Source: Cryobacterium sp. Y29
GTDB taxonomy: Bacteria > Actinomycetota > Actinomycetes > Actinomycetales > Microbacteriaceae
Assembly (NCBI RefSeq): GCF_002929825.1
Contig: NZ_PJJN01000030.1
Span: forward strand, 1-64,000
Length of the DNA: 64,000 nt
Direction of reading: 5' to 3'
The notes under the pieces were generated by a model. It did not search any database, was not told the origin of the DNA, and was given only the letters and a program-made list of their open reading frames with translations. The translations under genes and the position numbers were made by a program. Below, in pieces: positions 1 to 7,732 of this stretch. Position 1 is the first letter of the stretch. The number at the start of each line of letters is the position of its first letter.

Positions 1-1
1 T

Positions 2-45
2 CGGGCGGGTCGGGTGCTTCGGCATTCGACCCGCCCGTTTTTCGT
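2..45 (+). terminator. Rho-independent terminator of a gene left of the window
   Basis: An 11-bp perfect GC-rich stem (CGGGCGGGTCG at 2-12 and its complement at 27-37) is followed directly by five T residues at 38-42. The T-run lies on the plus-strand side, so it should end a plus-strand transcript whose gene is outside the window. Confidence 0.85.
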
Positions 46-287
46 TGTGGGCTGGGCCTAGCTGAGTCGAGCTACATGGCCACAATTATCGAACTGCTCG
101 GCTTGTGGTGAGGCCGTCACCGCGTTGTCGATTGACTGAACTAATCTGCATCACTTGTTTTAGAGCGCATGCCCGAGCTGGCCCCGGAATGGAGGCGTCC
201 TGTCACAACAGGATGAGGTCCAGGACCGTACGGCACTGTGCGTGCTCGTGCGGCGCCTGGACCTCGGCCTTGGTCGGACGCTTGCAG
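46..287. other. Intergenic stretch without a recognisable gene
   Basis: Between the left-edge terminator and the stop of the CHRD-like gene I see no open reading frame with protein-like composition and a ribosome binding site, no tRNA fold and no repeat. Plus-strand frames that open here run antisense through the next gene and look like shadows. Confidence 0.5.
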
Positions 288-983
288 CTAGCGCAGAACT
301 CCGCAGGCGGCTGGGTCGGTGGCCTCGGCGGGGAGGGTGGGGTCAAGCTCGCTTGCACCCTCGGGGTCGCTGAGGTTATACGTTCCGTTGCCGTCGTAGT
401 CGATTCCGTGGATCACGACGACGCCTTCACCGTCGCGGATCGCCTCGGAGATCTGCGCGGCGGTGCCAAGTCCTTCGGCTCCCGGGTATCCGGTCCCCGC
501 GACGTCCGTGAAGTTGATGTTGGTGCGAAGGTAGTTATAGGAGCCGTTTTTCGCGACGGGGAACCGGGTAACGTCGAGGAAACTGGCCGGCGTGGTGTCT
601 CCGCTGGTGTTCAGGGACACCACAACGGGGCCGTAGGCCGGAACACCCTCCACGGTGTTCAGTCGTCCGTCGCCGTTGCTGTCCAACTTCAGCGTGGGGC
701 ACTCGTTCATGGCCTGTTCGCCGTAGTGGATGTGCTGGGCGTGGGGAGCGTCGGGCGTTAAACCCCTCGCGCGGATTCCGATCGCCTGGATTGTCTCGCC
801 GCGAACGACGGCGATCGCCTTACCCGACGCTCCTGAGCCGTTCAGCTCCGTGAGGTGGGCGGTCAGTACCACGTTACCGCGCACCGATTTCGGGACCTCC
901 GCTGACGCCGGCGCAGCGCTCAACGTCAGGGCGATGAGCGCAGCTGCACTCGCGCCGAGCACGAGTTTGATGTTCTTTTTCAC
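288..983 (-). CDS. Secreted CHRD-domain-like protein
   Basis: A 231-residue protein with a clear Sec signal peptide: a KK start, a hydrophobic stretch at about residues 8-22, and an AxA site ending near residue 28. The mature part carries the His pattern HAQHIHYG followed by a GPVVVSL strand, as in CHRD domains and resembling the beta-barrel of Cu/Zn superoxide dismutase. Two Asp-rich loops (DSNGDGRLN and DYDGNGTYN) resemble EF-hand or dockerin-type calcium loops. It starts at GTG with AGGAG seven bases upstream. Function is not known. The His motif and its position beside copper genes would fit extracytoplasmic metal binding, but that is inference. The fold assignment is moderate; secretion is well supported. 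Confidence 0.7.
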   Translation of the reverse strand: MKKNIKLVLGASAAALIALTLSAAPASAEVPKSVRGNVVLTAHLTELNGSGASGKAIAVVRGETIQAIGIRARGLTPDAPHAQHIHYGEQAMNECPTLKLDSNGDGRLNTVEGVPAYGPVVVSLNTSGDTTPASFLDVTRFPVAKNGSYNYLRTNINFTDVAGTGYPGAEGLGTAAQISEAIRDGEGVVVIHGIDYDGNGTYNLSDPEGASELDPTLPAEATDPAACGVLR

Positions 984-1005
984 GTTTCACTCCTATGTGA
1001 TCTCG

Positions 1006-1028
1006 CCCGTCGGGACGATCCCGACGGG
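1006..1028. promoter_or_regulatory. Leader hairpin upstream of the CHRD-like gene
   Basis: A perfect 10-bp inverted repeat, CCCGTCGGGA and its complement with a 3-nt loop CGA, lies 23 nt upstream of the GTG start at 983. In the transcript it would form a strong hairpin just before the ribosome binding site. No T-run follows, so it may be a leader structure or an operator rather than a terminator. Confidence 0.5.
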
Positions 1029-1077
1029 TAGATGCGACAGCATTAATTCGTAGCCCTGTGCCAAATGGATTGGCACT

Positions 1078-1097
1078 ATTCGTATGCACGTACGAAT
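1078..1097. promoter_or_regulatory. Candidate operator palindrome
   Basis: ATTCGTA and TACGAAT form perfect 7-bp arms around the 6-bp spacer TGCACG, about 95 bp upstream of the CHRD-like gene. The size and symmetry fit a dimeric repressor site. The regulator cannot be named from the sequence. Confidence 0.45.
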
Positions 1098-1292
1098 GAC
1101 TGCGGCGAGGGTGTCCGCGAAGCGAGCTCCCTGATAGTGGTGGTTGCCGACTTTGTCCGCTGCTCGCGCATGCCCTCTGCCGTTCATAGCCGCGCGCGGT
1201 CTTGCCCCACCCTGCCCCGTGTCGGCCGGGGTGTCTCATAACCCATGGCGAGCACCGGACAGATTCAAGTGGTGTGTGCAACACTGTCGGCG

Positions 1293-1333
1293 GACATGAG
1301 AAGCGGGGTGTTTTCTAGCCAACGTCGCAACAC
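1293..1333 (+). repeat. Left inverted repeat of the IS30 element
   Basis: It pairs with the reverse complement of 2584-2624 with five mismatches in 41. The shared block GGGGTGTTTTCT is unbroken in both ends. Confidence 0.8.
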
Positions 1334-1352
1334 CTGAGTGTTAGGAGTAGCG

Positions 1353-2579
1353 ATGACGGACAGTTCCCGAAGCCGCAAGAAGGTCACCGGCGCGCTGCCG
1401 ATGGCCGAGACGCGCGTTGAATATGCTCGGCTGATGAGGCAAGGAATCAGCAACGCCGAGGCATGCCGAATGTTGAAGATCAACCGGCGAACGGGGATGC
1501 GCTGGCGTCACGGCCGCACGATAAAAAACGCCCACGGACGTGAGACGATTTACGCCCCGATTTCCAAGATCGCACCACCCGTCATTTCCCCGCGGTATCT
1601 GTCCGAGGACGAGCGTGTTCAGATCGCCGATGCACTCCAGTTCGGGACGTCTCTGCGGGGAATCGCCGTGGCGTTAGGTCGAAGTCCTTCCACGATCAGC
1701 CGCGAGGTGCGTCGCAATCGGTCCCCGCGATCAAAACGATACGCTCCTCGGGCTGCCCAAACCTTCGCTAACGCTGCCCGGAAACGTCCTCGCCCGGGCA
1801 AGATCGCCACGAGCACGCCTCTTCGTGAGGCGATCCAGAAGCTGCTGACGGAGCAGTGGAGCCCGCGTCAGATCAGCTACCAGCTGAGCAAAGATTTTCC
1901 GGGCCGGCCGGAGATGCAGGTCGTGCACGAGAGTATCTACCAGGCCCTGTATTCGCCGCAGAAACACGGTCTGACGCGGGAGATGACCCGGCACCTGCGC
2001 ACGGGCCGACGCGGACGGCTCCCTCGGCGCAGTAGCACTGCGAGGCGCTCGAGGTTCTCCGGACCGCTTCTGGACCAGCGGCCCGCCGAGGTTGACAACC
2101 GGGTCGTCCCTGGTCATTGGGAAGGCGATTTGGTCTGCGGGGCGTTCAACCGATCGGCTATCGCCACACTCGTCGAACGCACCACCGGGTTTCTCCTGCT
2201 CGTGCACCTCGGCGGCAAGCACGATGCTGTCACCGTACGCGAACGCGTCGGTACGGCGCTGGCCGCTCTGCCGGCGCACCTCCGGAAATCGCTGACGTGG
2301 GACCAAGGATCGGAAATGGCCGAGTACCTTCAGTTCAAGGAAGACACGACGATCCCGGTCTACTTCTGCGACCCACATTCGCCATGGCAGCGAGGCTCGA
2401 ACGAGAACACTAACGGGCTGATTCGCCAGTTCTTCCCCAAGGGCACCAACCTGAACCTCCACAGCCCGGAACAACTGGCTGAAGTCGCCGCCAAGATCAA
2501 CGCTCGACCCCGCGAATCACGCAATTGGGAACCATCCCAAACGCACTTCGATAGGCGCAAGGAAATAGCCCACATTTGA
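1353..2579 (+). CDS. IS30 family transposase
   Basis: A full-length transposase of about 408 residues. The N-terminal part has two helix-turn-helix segments, the second around SEDERVQIADALQFGTSLRG. The C-terminal catalytic core shows the DDE triad of the IS30 family: Asp in HWEGDLV, Asp in TWDQGSE, and Glu in RGSNENTNGLIRQ. A GTG at 1338 is in frame, but ATG at 1353 has TTAGGAG five bases upstream, so 1353 is preferred. There is no frameshift or early stop, so the enzyme may be active. Confidence 0.93.
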   Translation: MTDSSRSRKKVTGALPMAETRVEYARLMRQGISNAEACRMLKINRRTGMRWRHGRTIKNAHGRETIYAPISKIAPPVISPRYLSEDERVQIADALQFGTSLRGIAVALGRSPSTISREVRRNRSPRSKRYAPRAAQTFANAARKRPRPGKIATSTPLREAIQKLLTEQWSPRQISYQLSKDFPGRPEMQVVHESIYQALYSPQKHGLTREMTRHLRTGRRGRLPRRSSTARRSRFSGPLLDQRPAEVDNRVVPGHWEGDLVCGAFNRSAIATLVERTTGFLLLVHLGGKHDAVTVRERVGTALAALPAHLRKSLTWDQGSEMAEYLQFKEDTTIPVYFCDPHSPWQRGSNENTNGLIRQFFPKGTNLNLHSPEQLAEVAAKINARPRESRNWEPSQTHFDRRKEIAHI

Positions 2580-2583
2580 TCGA

Positions 2584-2624
2584 GTGTTGCTACGTTGGCG
2601 AGAAAACACCCCGTTCCTCATGGC
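2584..2624 (-). repeat. Right inverted repeat of the IS30 element
   Basis: Partner of the left end at 1293-1333. It begins five bases after the transposase stop codon. Confidence 0.8.
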
Positions 2625-2751
2625 CCTTGACACAGTAGCGCGAGACCGGCCCAGCGAACCTCAGGCAGGCGGCCTCCCGTGCGGAAGATCGATAGGGGTG
2701 TCGCGAGGACGCGACCTCCGGTGCGGATTGGCGTGTCTGACAGTGTATTCG

Positions 2752-3144
2752 TCATGCGCTGGCAGCCTCCGCGCTTGTCGATGCAAGGTCAGCGTGGTGG
2801 TGGTGGTGGCGAGGCGTGCCGCCCAGGCTGTGCTCGGCTTGGAAGATCGCGTCACGCACGAGCTGCGAGGCATGCTCGTTCTCGAGGCGGTAGAAAATGC
2901 GCGTGCCCTCTTGTCGTGTTGCCACGATCCGTGCCAGGCGCATCTTCGCCAGATGCTGCGACACCGACGCAGGGGTCTTGTCGACGATTTCGGCCAAATG
3001 GCTCACCGACAGCTCTCCCGCGTCTCGCAGCGCGACAATCAAACGCACCCGGGTAGCATCCGCCAGCATCGAGAAGATTTCTACGGCGAGTTCGACAAAG
3101 TCACCCTCAGGAAGACGACCACATATCCGCTTATCTGCATCCAT
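2752..3144 (-). CDS. ArsR/SmtB-family metal-sensing repressor
   Basis: A winged-helix repressor of about 130 residues. The recognition helix region is SVSHLAEIVDKTPASVSQHL. The last helix carries His-x13-His (EHASQLVRDAIFQAEH), the spacing used by the alpha-5 metal site of CzrA/NmtR-type sensors, followed by a HHHHH tail. Nickel, cobalt or zinc sensing is plausible, but the exact metal is inference. An in-frame ATG lies at 3165, but ATG 3144 sits inside an inverted repeat that looks like its own operator, suggesting a near-leaderless, autoregulated transcript. The usual partner efflux gene is missing downstream; an IS30 element sits there instead. A broken paralogue lies at 9125-9243. Confidence 0.85.
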   Translation of the reverse strand: MDADKRICGRLPEGDFVELAVEIFSMLADATRVRLIVALRDAGELSVSHLAEIVDKTPASVSQHLAKMRLARIVATRQEGTRIFYRLENEHASQLVRDAIFQAEHSLGGTPRHHHHHADLASTSAEAASA

Positions 3145-3154
3145 ACGCAAATAA
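3131..3154. promoter_or_regulatory. Candidate ArsR operator over the arsR start
   Basis: TTATCTGCAT and ACGCAAATAA form an inverted repeat matching at 8 of 10 positions around a 4-bp spacer. It covers the start codon of the arsR gene. The same block (TTATCTGCAT, 4 bp, ACGCA) is conserved upstream of the broken paralogue at 9230-9253, which supports a regulatory role. Confidence 0.6.
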
Positions 3155-3181
3155 TAGCAGAGCATCCTCAGGCTCCCTCGT

Positions 3182-4645
3182 TCAGCGGGCTTCGATGATC
3201 CCCATCATGCCGGCGTCTTCATGGTCGAGGACATGGCAGTGATAGACGCTTCGCCCGCTGAAGTCATTGAACTTGACCCGAACGCGTGCAGTGCTGCGTG
3301 CCGGTATGTTCACGACGTCCTGCCAGATCACCGACTCGACTGGTCGGCCATCCTGTTCAATAATCTGCATCGGCCAGACGTGCAGGTGTACAGGGTGATC
3401 GAAAGTGCTGGTGTTGGTGAGGGTCCATTCTTCGACGCTTCCAAATTGCACGGTCGTGTTGACGTGGGTGGCATCAAAGGTGCGGTCGTTGATCGTGGCT
3501 GACATCATGCCGCCGCTCATGCCGCCCCCCATTCCCATGGCGAACACCAATTCGCGTCGGGCGGTGACGGTAGAAGAACGCAAGTCCGTTGGTGAGAGTT
3601 GGTCGGGCACAGCGGGGAAAGCGGCGGTGTCGGCGCCGGCGACTGTGAACGTGGCCAGTGCGACATCAGCGGAACTGAACGTGCCGCCGCCCATCATCCC
3701 GCCCGACTTACCACGGTCATAACGGAGCGCGCGCAGGGTGGATGTGCCAGCGCGTGCCGTCACGAGCAGGTCTGCGCGATTGCCCGGAGCCAGGACGACT
3801 TCGTCAACGTTGCGGGCGGATTCAAACCGGCCGGAGTCGATACCGAGGAGGGTGAGTTGCTGTCCGTCGAGTCGAAGCCGCAGATAGCGGGAGGTGCAGG
3901 CGTTGATGACTCGCCAGCGTTCCCGCTCGCCGGGGCTGGCACTCAGCAGCGGATCACGCTGCCCGTTCACCAGAACAAGCTCGCCCTCCCGGCCCGACAT
4001 TTTATCCATCTCGGTGGCAGCTGCAATGGTGCCGGATGAATCGAAGGTGATGTCGGAGATGACAAGGACGCGCTCCCGGGTGGCGGGAATCTCCTCAGGG
4101 TCCTCCACGATGATGGCGCCATAGAGACCCCCGAACACTTGGTCGGCGACAAAGCCGTGGTGGTGCGGGTGATACCAGTACACGCCCGGCGCGTGATTGT
4201 CGGGCAGTTCATACTGGTAGTCGAAGGAGTCGCCGGCTTCGATCGTGACGAACATGTTGTCGCTGTTGTTCTGTGGAGAGACGTGGAGGCCGTGCACGTG
4301 CAGGTTGCTCGGATCGGTCAGACCATTACGTAGGTTGACATTGAGCATATCGCCGGCTCGAACGCGCAGGGTGGGGCCCGGAACGCCCCCGTTGTAACTG
4401 AGCGCGCGCACGTCTTTTCCGGCAATGCGCACGTTCTGAGACGACGGCTCCAAGGCCACCGACAGCACGCCGTTAGAGCTGCGCAATTCGGTGGGCTGAA
4501 CGAAAGTGGCCCCGGAGGCAGCTTCTGAGGCCTGCGGCCTGACTGATTGTTGATTCACGAGCAAGCCAGTCCCTCCGATGGCCACCCCGCCAATTCCTAC
4601 CCCGCCCAGGATGAGAGCGTTTCGGCGGCTCAGGTCAACCATCAT
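3182..4645 (-). CDS. Multicopper oxidase (cuprous oxidase type)
   Basis: A 487-residue exported multicopper oxidase. The N-terminus has a Tat-like motif (SRRNAL) and a Gly-rich hydrophobic core. All four copper-ligand blocks are visible: HVHG near residue 116, WYHPHHHG near 160, HPVHLHVWP, and HCHVLDHEDAGMMG at the C-terminus, which includes the type 1 copper Cys. Two Met/Gly-rich stretches (around GGMMGGG and MGMGGGMSGGMM) resemble the Met-rich copper segments of CueO-like enzymes. The likely role is oxidation of Cu(I) outside the membrane, for copper tolerance. The start overlaps the stop of the SHOCT gene in an ATGA, indicating translational coupling. Confidence 0.92.
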   Translation of the reverse strand: MMVDLSRRNALILGGVGIGGVAIGGTGLLVNQQSVRPQASEAASGATFVQPTELRSSNGVLSVALEPSSQNVRIAGKDVRALSYNGGVPGPTLRVRAGDMLNVNLRNGLTDPSNLHVHGLHVSPQNNSDNMFVTIEAGDSFDYQYELPDNHAPGVYWYHPHHHGFVADQVFGGLYGAIIVEDPEEIPATRERVLVISDITFDSSGTIAAATEMDKMSGREGELVLVNGQRDPLLSASPGERERWRVINACTSRYLRLRLDGQQLTLLGIDSGRFESARNVDEVVLAPGNRADLLVTARAGTSTLRALRYDRGKSGGMMGGGTFSSADVALATFTVAGADTAAFPAVPDQLSPTDLRSSTVTARRELVFAMGMGGGMSGGMMSATINDRTFDATHVNTTVQFGSVEEWTLTNTSTFDHPVHLHVWPMQIIEQDGRPVESVIWQDVVNIPARSTARVRVKFNDFSGRSVYHCHVLDHEDAGMMGIIEAR

Positions 4646-4896
4646 CGGCCTTCGGCGAGCACCCGTATGTGCTCGCGGTACTGCTCTGGCGTTAGCTCCC
4701 CGCGAGCGAAACGCTCGTCGAGGATCTTCCGCGCGCTGGTGAGATCAGGCGACGCGGGGACAGTCGGCGACGGGGGGCCAGTCGGCCCGCTTTTGGTAGA
4801 TAAGCGAATGACGAGATACACGAGAATGGCGACGCCAACCAAAGCCAGCAATCCGAACCCCCAGGACCACCCCATACTTCCATTGCCCCACATCAT
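4642..4896 (-). CDS. Small membrane protein with C-terminal SHOCT domain
   Basis: About 84 residues. One transmembrane helix (about residues 9-30) is followed by a Pro-rich linker and a SHOCT domain (ARKILDERFARGELTPEQYREH). SHOCT domains are short helical modules often found at the end of small membrane proteins, and their molecular role is unsettled. ATG 4896 is chosen because AAAGGA lies eight bases upstream; an upstream ATG at 4932 lacks this. It is the first gene of the oxidase transcript, and a CsoR-like box lies about 35 bp upstream. Confidence 0.8.
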   Translation of the reverse strand: MMWGNGSMGWSWGFGLLALVGVAILVYLVIRLSTKSGPTGPPSPTVPASPDLTSARKILDERFARGELTPEQYREHIRVLAEGR

Positions 4897-4930
4897 GATG
4901 TGATTCCTTTCGTGATTCGTCTTAAAAATC

Positions 4931-4946
4931 ATACCTCTGGGGGTAT
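4931..4946. promoter_or_regulatory. CsoR-like copper operator
   Basis: ATACCTCTGGGGGTAT is a 16-bp imperfect palindrome (6 of 8 pairs) with the ATACC...GGTAT ends and G/C-rich centre typical of CsoR boxes. It lies directly upstream of the SHOCT-multicopper oxidase operon. No csoR gene is in this window, so the regulator would act from elsewhere. Confidence 0.55.
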
Positions 4947-5107
4947 CTTTTCTTGCTGGAAGTCAGCCGAACAGATTCAGATCGGATAGAGGGCCGGTGC
5001 CTGGGCCGGTGCAGTAGCGCACGTGGGACAACAAGCCAATCACGTCGCCTGGGCGTGCCACGCGACGTGGCAGTGAAGTATCCCGGTGTCGTTCGTCGCT
5101 GTGACTG
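4947..5107. other. Intergenic spacer upstream of the oxidase operon
   Basis: About 160 bp between the CsoR-like box and the stop of the lipoprotein gene. No gene, repeat or clear terminator was seen. Confidence 0.4.
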
Positions 5108-6061
5108 CTAGCTGGACAGCGATACCAGTGTGGTCCAGGTGTTTCCGTAGTCACTGCTGGCGGTGATGCCGGCGGCGTCCGCGACGAGGATCCAGGGTGA
5201 GGATCCGCCGACGACGGTGAACGCTTCGGGGGTGCGGCCGGTCGTTCCGGTTTGCGTCCACGTCTCGGCTTCCTGGCGCCAGACTCCACCGTCGGGATCC
5301 AAACCGACCAATCCTCCGCCGGCAAAATCCAGAAGCAGCAGCCCCGGTGCTCCAGCCAACGCGGTGAACGTGCGCCCCGCATCGGTGCTCACTAGAACGC
5401 CCGCGGCGGTCGTTGCGTAGAGCCGATCGGCCTGGGCTGGATCCGCGCTCAGGTCGCGGAGTGCGAGCTGTGCTCCCGCTGACCACGTGAGGCCGGAGTC
5501 GTCACTGACGGAAATGGTCCCAGCTCCCGCGTCGTAACCGTAGACACGGAGGGTACCGTCGTCGAGGGGAACAGCATCCAAATCGTGAAAATCGGTCTCG
5601 CCGGCCAGCGACAGCGGCGTCCAGGAAGACGCGCCGTCTGTGCTGGAGATAAGTCCCAAATTGGGAAGCGCCAGATCGCTGGGTTCGGTCGGATCGGGGT
5701 GGCCCGATGCCATCAACTGGCCGGGCGCGGCCACGGTGAAGCCCATCGTGTCCTGCGCCAAGCCGGCGAGCTGCACCGGTTGGGTCAGGTCTGCTCGTGG
5801 CGCTCCGGCCAGATAGGTGTCCGGCAGCATTCCGGTCGGGATGAGCCACACCCCCTGGTGCGTGGCCGCGTAGGTGTCTCCCGTGAGAGGATCGGCGCCG
5901 ATGCCATGCACGTGTTCGAAAGCGTTCGCCATGGCGGCAGTGCTGGGCGCTACCGCTGTCGAATCTAAATCGTTGGCCGAACACCCCGTCAGAACCATGA
6001 GGCCAACGAGCGGTACGGACAACGCACTGATCCGGCGTGTTGATCGGTTGATGTCAACCAA
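5108..6061 (-). CDS. Lipoprotein of the F510_1955 / BNR-repeat type
   Basis: A 317-residue lipoprotein: signal peptide with lipobox LTGC at about residues 23-26, then a beta-propeller-like domain with BNR/sialidase-type repeats (SSTDGASSW, VSDDSGLTW, VSTDAGRTF, SSDYGNTW). The start of the mature part, HVHGIGADPLTGDTYAATHQG, fits the family annotated as F510_1955 glycosylhydrolases, which often accompany copper-resistance genes. No sugar substrate is demonstrated for that family. The start overlaps the stop of the upstream peptidase gene by 8 nt, so the two are probably co-transcribed. Confidence 0.78.
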   Translation of the reverse strand: MVDINRSTRRISALSVPLVGLMVLTGCSANDLDSTAVAPSTAAMANAFEHVHGIGADPLTGDTYAATHQGVWLIPTGMLPDTYLAGAPRADLTQPVQLAGLAQDTMGFTVAAPGQLMASGHPDPTEPSDLALPNLGLISSTDGASSWTPLSLAGETDFHDLDAVPLDDGTLRVYGYDAGAGTISVSDDSGLTWSAGAQLALRDLSADPAQADRLYATTAAGVLVSTDAGRTFTALAGAPGLLLLDFAGGGLVGLDPDGGVWRQEAETWTQTGTTGRTPEAFTVVGGSSPWILVADAAGITASSDYGNTWTTLVSLSS

Positions 6062-6905
6062 GAGTGACTCCTCGGGCGCTCATGAATGTTTCTGCATCGA
6101 TGCCGTCACCGTCGACGCGCGTTTCAAAGTGCACGTGGCAGCCGCTGGACGCACCCGTTGATCCCACTACGGCAATAATTTCACCGGCTACAACCATCTG
6201 ACCAGAATCAACGAGGAGCTGACTGTTGTGGGCATAACCCGTCTCGATGCCTTTGCCGTGGTCGATGAGAACCCAGTTACCATAGGAGCCCTGATAGCCC
6301 GCGGTGACAACTTTTCCTCCGGTCGCCGCGAAGACGGGCTGGCCGCAGGGAGCGGCAATGTCGGTGCCGTTGTGAAAATCGCCGACACCATCAACTGGTT
6401 TGTTCGGGCGAGAACCGAACGGGCTCGATATTCGGCCCAGAACAGGTAGAGCCCAGCTTTGATCACTGAGCTGGCCCGGACTCAGGCTGGCGTATTCTCC
6501 ATTACTGGCAACTTTGGTGTACGAGGCCGGTTCAGGTGCTTCCGTGATGGTGTACCCGTCGCGGTGAATGGGAACGGATGTTGTACCCGCGGCGGTGACG
6601 CTTTGTAGATCGGCCGTCTTCGCGGCGCTCGCAGCTGCGGCCTGCTGCGGTTCTGTGTTCACCGCGAGTGCGGGGAGGGACGTGCCGATCGCAAAGAGCG
6701 CGATCATCGCCATGGCGCTGGCGGCTGCAGCACGCTGGCGCAGCGGGATGGGCCGAGAGGTGACTTTGACCGGTGGCGCAGTTTTCGATGAGCCGGATCG
6801 GCCCGCACGCACCATGTTCTCCATCGCGCGGATATCGCGGCGTGACATCGGTGGAATGACACCGAGGATGGGTGGCGCCGTGGCGACGTGACCGGTGTTA
6901 TCCAC
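6054..6905 (-). CDS. M23 (LytM-type) peptidase, membrane-anchored
   Basis: A 283-residue protein with a cytoplasmic N-terminal tail of about 57 residues, one transmembrane segment (about 58-80), a low-complexity linker and a C-terminal M23 domain. The zinc-site motifs HxxxD (FHNGTDIAAP) and HxH (GCHVHFE) are both present, so it should be catalytically competent as a peptidoglycan endopeptidase. It sits upstream of the F510_1955-like lipoprotein with an 8-nt overlap. Its role in a metal island is unclear. Remodelling of the wall for surface copper proteins is one possibility, stated as inference. Confidence 0.88.
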   Translation of the reverse strand: MDNTGHVATAPPILGVIPPMSRRDIRAMENMVRAGRSGSSKTAPPVKVTSRPIPLRQRAAAASAMAMIALFAIGTSLPALAVNTEPQQAAAASAAKTADLQSVTAAGTTSVPIHRDGYTITEAPEPASYTKVASNGEYASLSPGQLSDQSWALPVLGRISSPFGSRPNKPVDGVGDFHNGTDIAAPCGQPVFAATGGKVVTAGYQGSYGNWVLIDHGKGIETGYAHNSQLLVDSGQMVVAGEIIAVVGSTGASSGCHVHFETRVDGDGIDAETFMSARGVTLG

Positions 6906-7045
6906 GGAGCACCGTCCCGGGGCTACGCATCAGGTGAAAAAATTGACGGCGATACATGAATATGTCCTTGCAGGTGATTCAGAAAACGAAGGGTGGTGTC
7001 GTGGGGCCGGCCTTCCAGAGAAGAACTTGCCCCGAATGTGCCGCT

Positions 7046-7639
7046 CTAGAGCGAGGTGAGAAGCTCGGCCATGACGGCGATTTCAGCCGACTGCGTCTTG
7101 ACGATATTGGCGGCCATCGCCTGGGCATCCGCATTCTCCCCATTATCAATTTCGAGCTGCGCCATCGCGACGGCACCCTCGTGGTGCGCAGTCATCTGTT
7201 TCAGGAACAAGGAACTGGCGTCTGCTCCCGAGGCGTGCTGTAACGCCATCATGTCGTCGTCGGACGTCATCCCGGCAGGACTGCCGCCCATGCTGGACAT
7301 GTGAGACATGCTGTTCTCATCTTCGCCCCACGCCGTCAACCAGTCTTTCAACTGGGTGATCTCCGGTTTCTGCGCAGCCTTGATCTCGGTCGCGAGGTCG
7401 ACCACGCTTTGATCGAGGCCGTCCTTGGCGAGTAGGTCGTCGCTCATTTGAACGGCCTGTTCATGATGGGGGATCATCATCTGGGCAAAGGTCACGTCGG
7501 CGGAGTCAAACGCCGCTGTGCTTTGGCTGGCAGAAGGGGGCGCTGATTCGGCGACGGGGCCACCTCCAGAGCATGAGCTGAGAGTGAGAGCTGCTGCCAA
7601 GGTCACGGCAGCATACAAGAAAGTTCGTGGGTTGAGCAT
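7046..7639 (-). CDS. DUF305 lipoprotein
   Basis: A 197-residue lipoprotein with lipobox LSSC near residue 23 and a DUF305 domain. The two characteristic His-rich motifs are present: MMIPHHEQAVQMS and KQMTAHHEGAVAMA. DUF305 folds as a ferritin-like helical bundle and is repeatedly found beside copper export and copper oxidase genes, so extracytoplasmic copper or metal binding is a reasonable inference. It lies in the same minus-strand group as the oxidase and the DUF6153 gene. Confidence 0.88.
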   Translation of the reverse strand: MLNPRTFLYAAVTLAAALTLSSCSGGGPVAESAPPSASQSTAAFDSADVTFAQMMIPHHEQAVQMSDDLLAKDGLDQSVVDLATEIKAAQKPEITQLKDWLTAWGEDENSMSHMSSMGGSPAGMTSDDDMMALQHASGADASSLFLKQMTAHHEGAVAMAQLEIDNGENADAQAMAANIVKTQSAEIAVMAELLTSL

Positions 7640-7732
7640 CGTTCATCCATTCGTCTTTTAGCGGTAGAAACCGGTGGCCGCGGGCACGGCAAGGTTCCGA
7701 TGCCACGTGCTGGCTCGGAACTGCATCTCGGT

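Larger units (their letters stand above)
1281..2636 (+). mobile_element. IS30-family insertion sequence, apparently intact
   Basis: A single-transposase element bounded by long imperfect inverted repeats. The inner 41 bp of each end match at 36 of 41 positions (1293-1333 and 2584-2624). Weaker similarity continues outward to about 1281 and 2636, so the exact tips are uncertain. I could not identify a convincing short target duplication. The element lies directly downstream of the metal-sensing arsR gene at 2752-3144, where a partner transporter would be expected. Confidence 0.85.

Noticed and set aside
2752..2830. His-codon run as a simple repeat
   Set aside because: It encodes the His tail of the ArsR protein, which is likely functional in metal binding.
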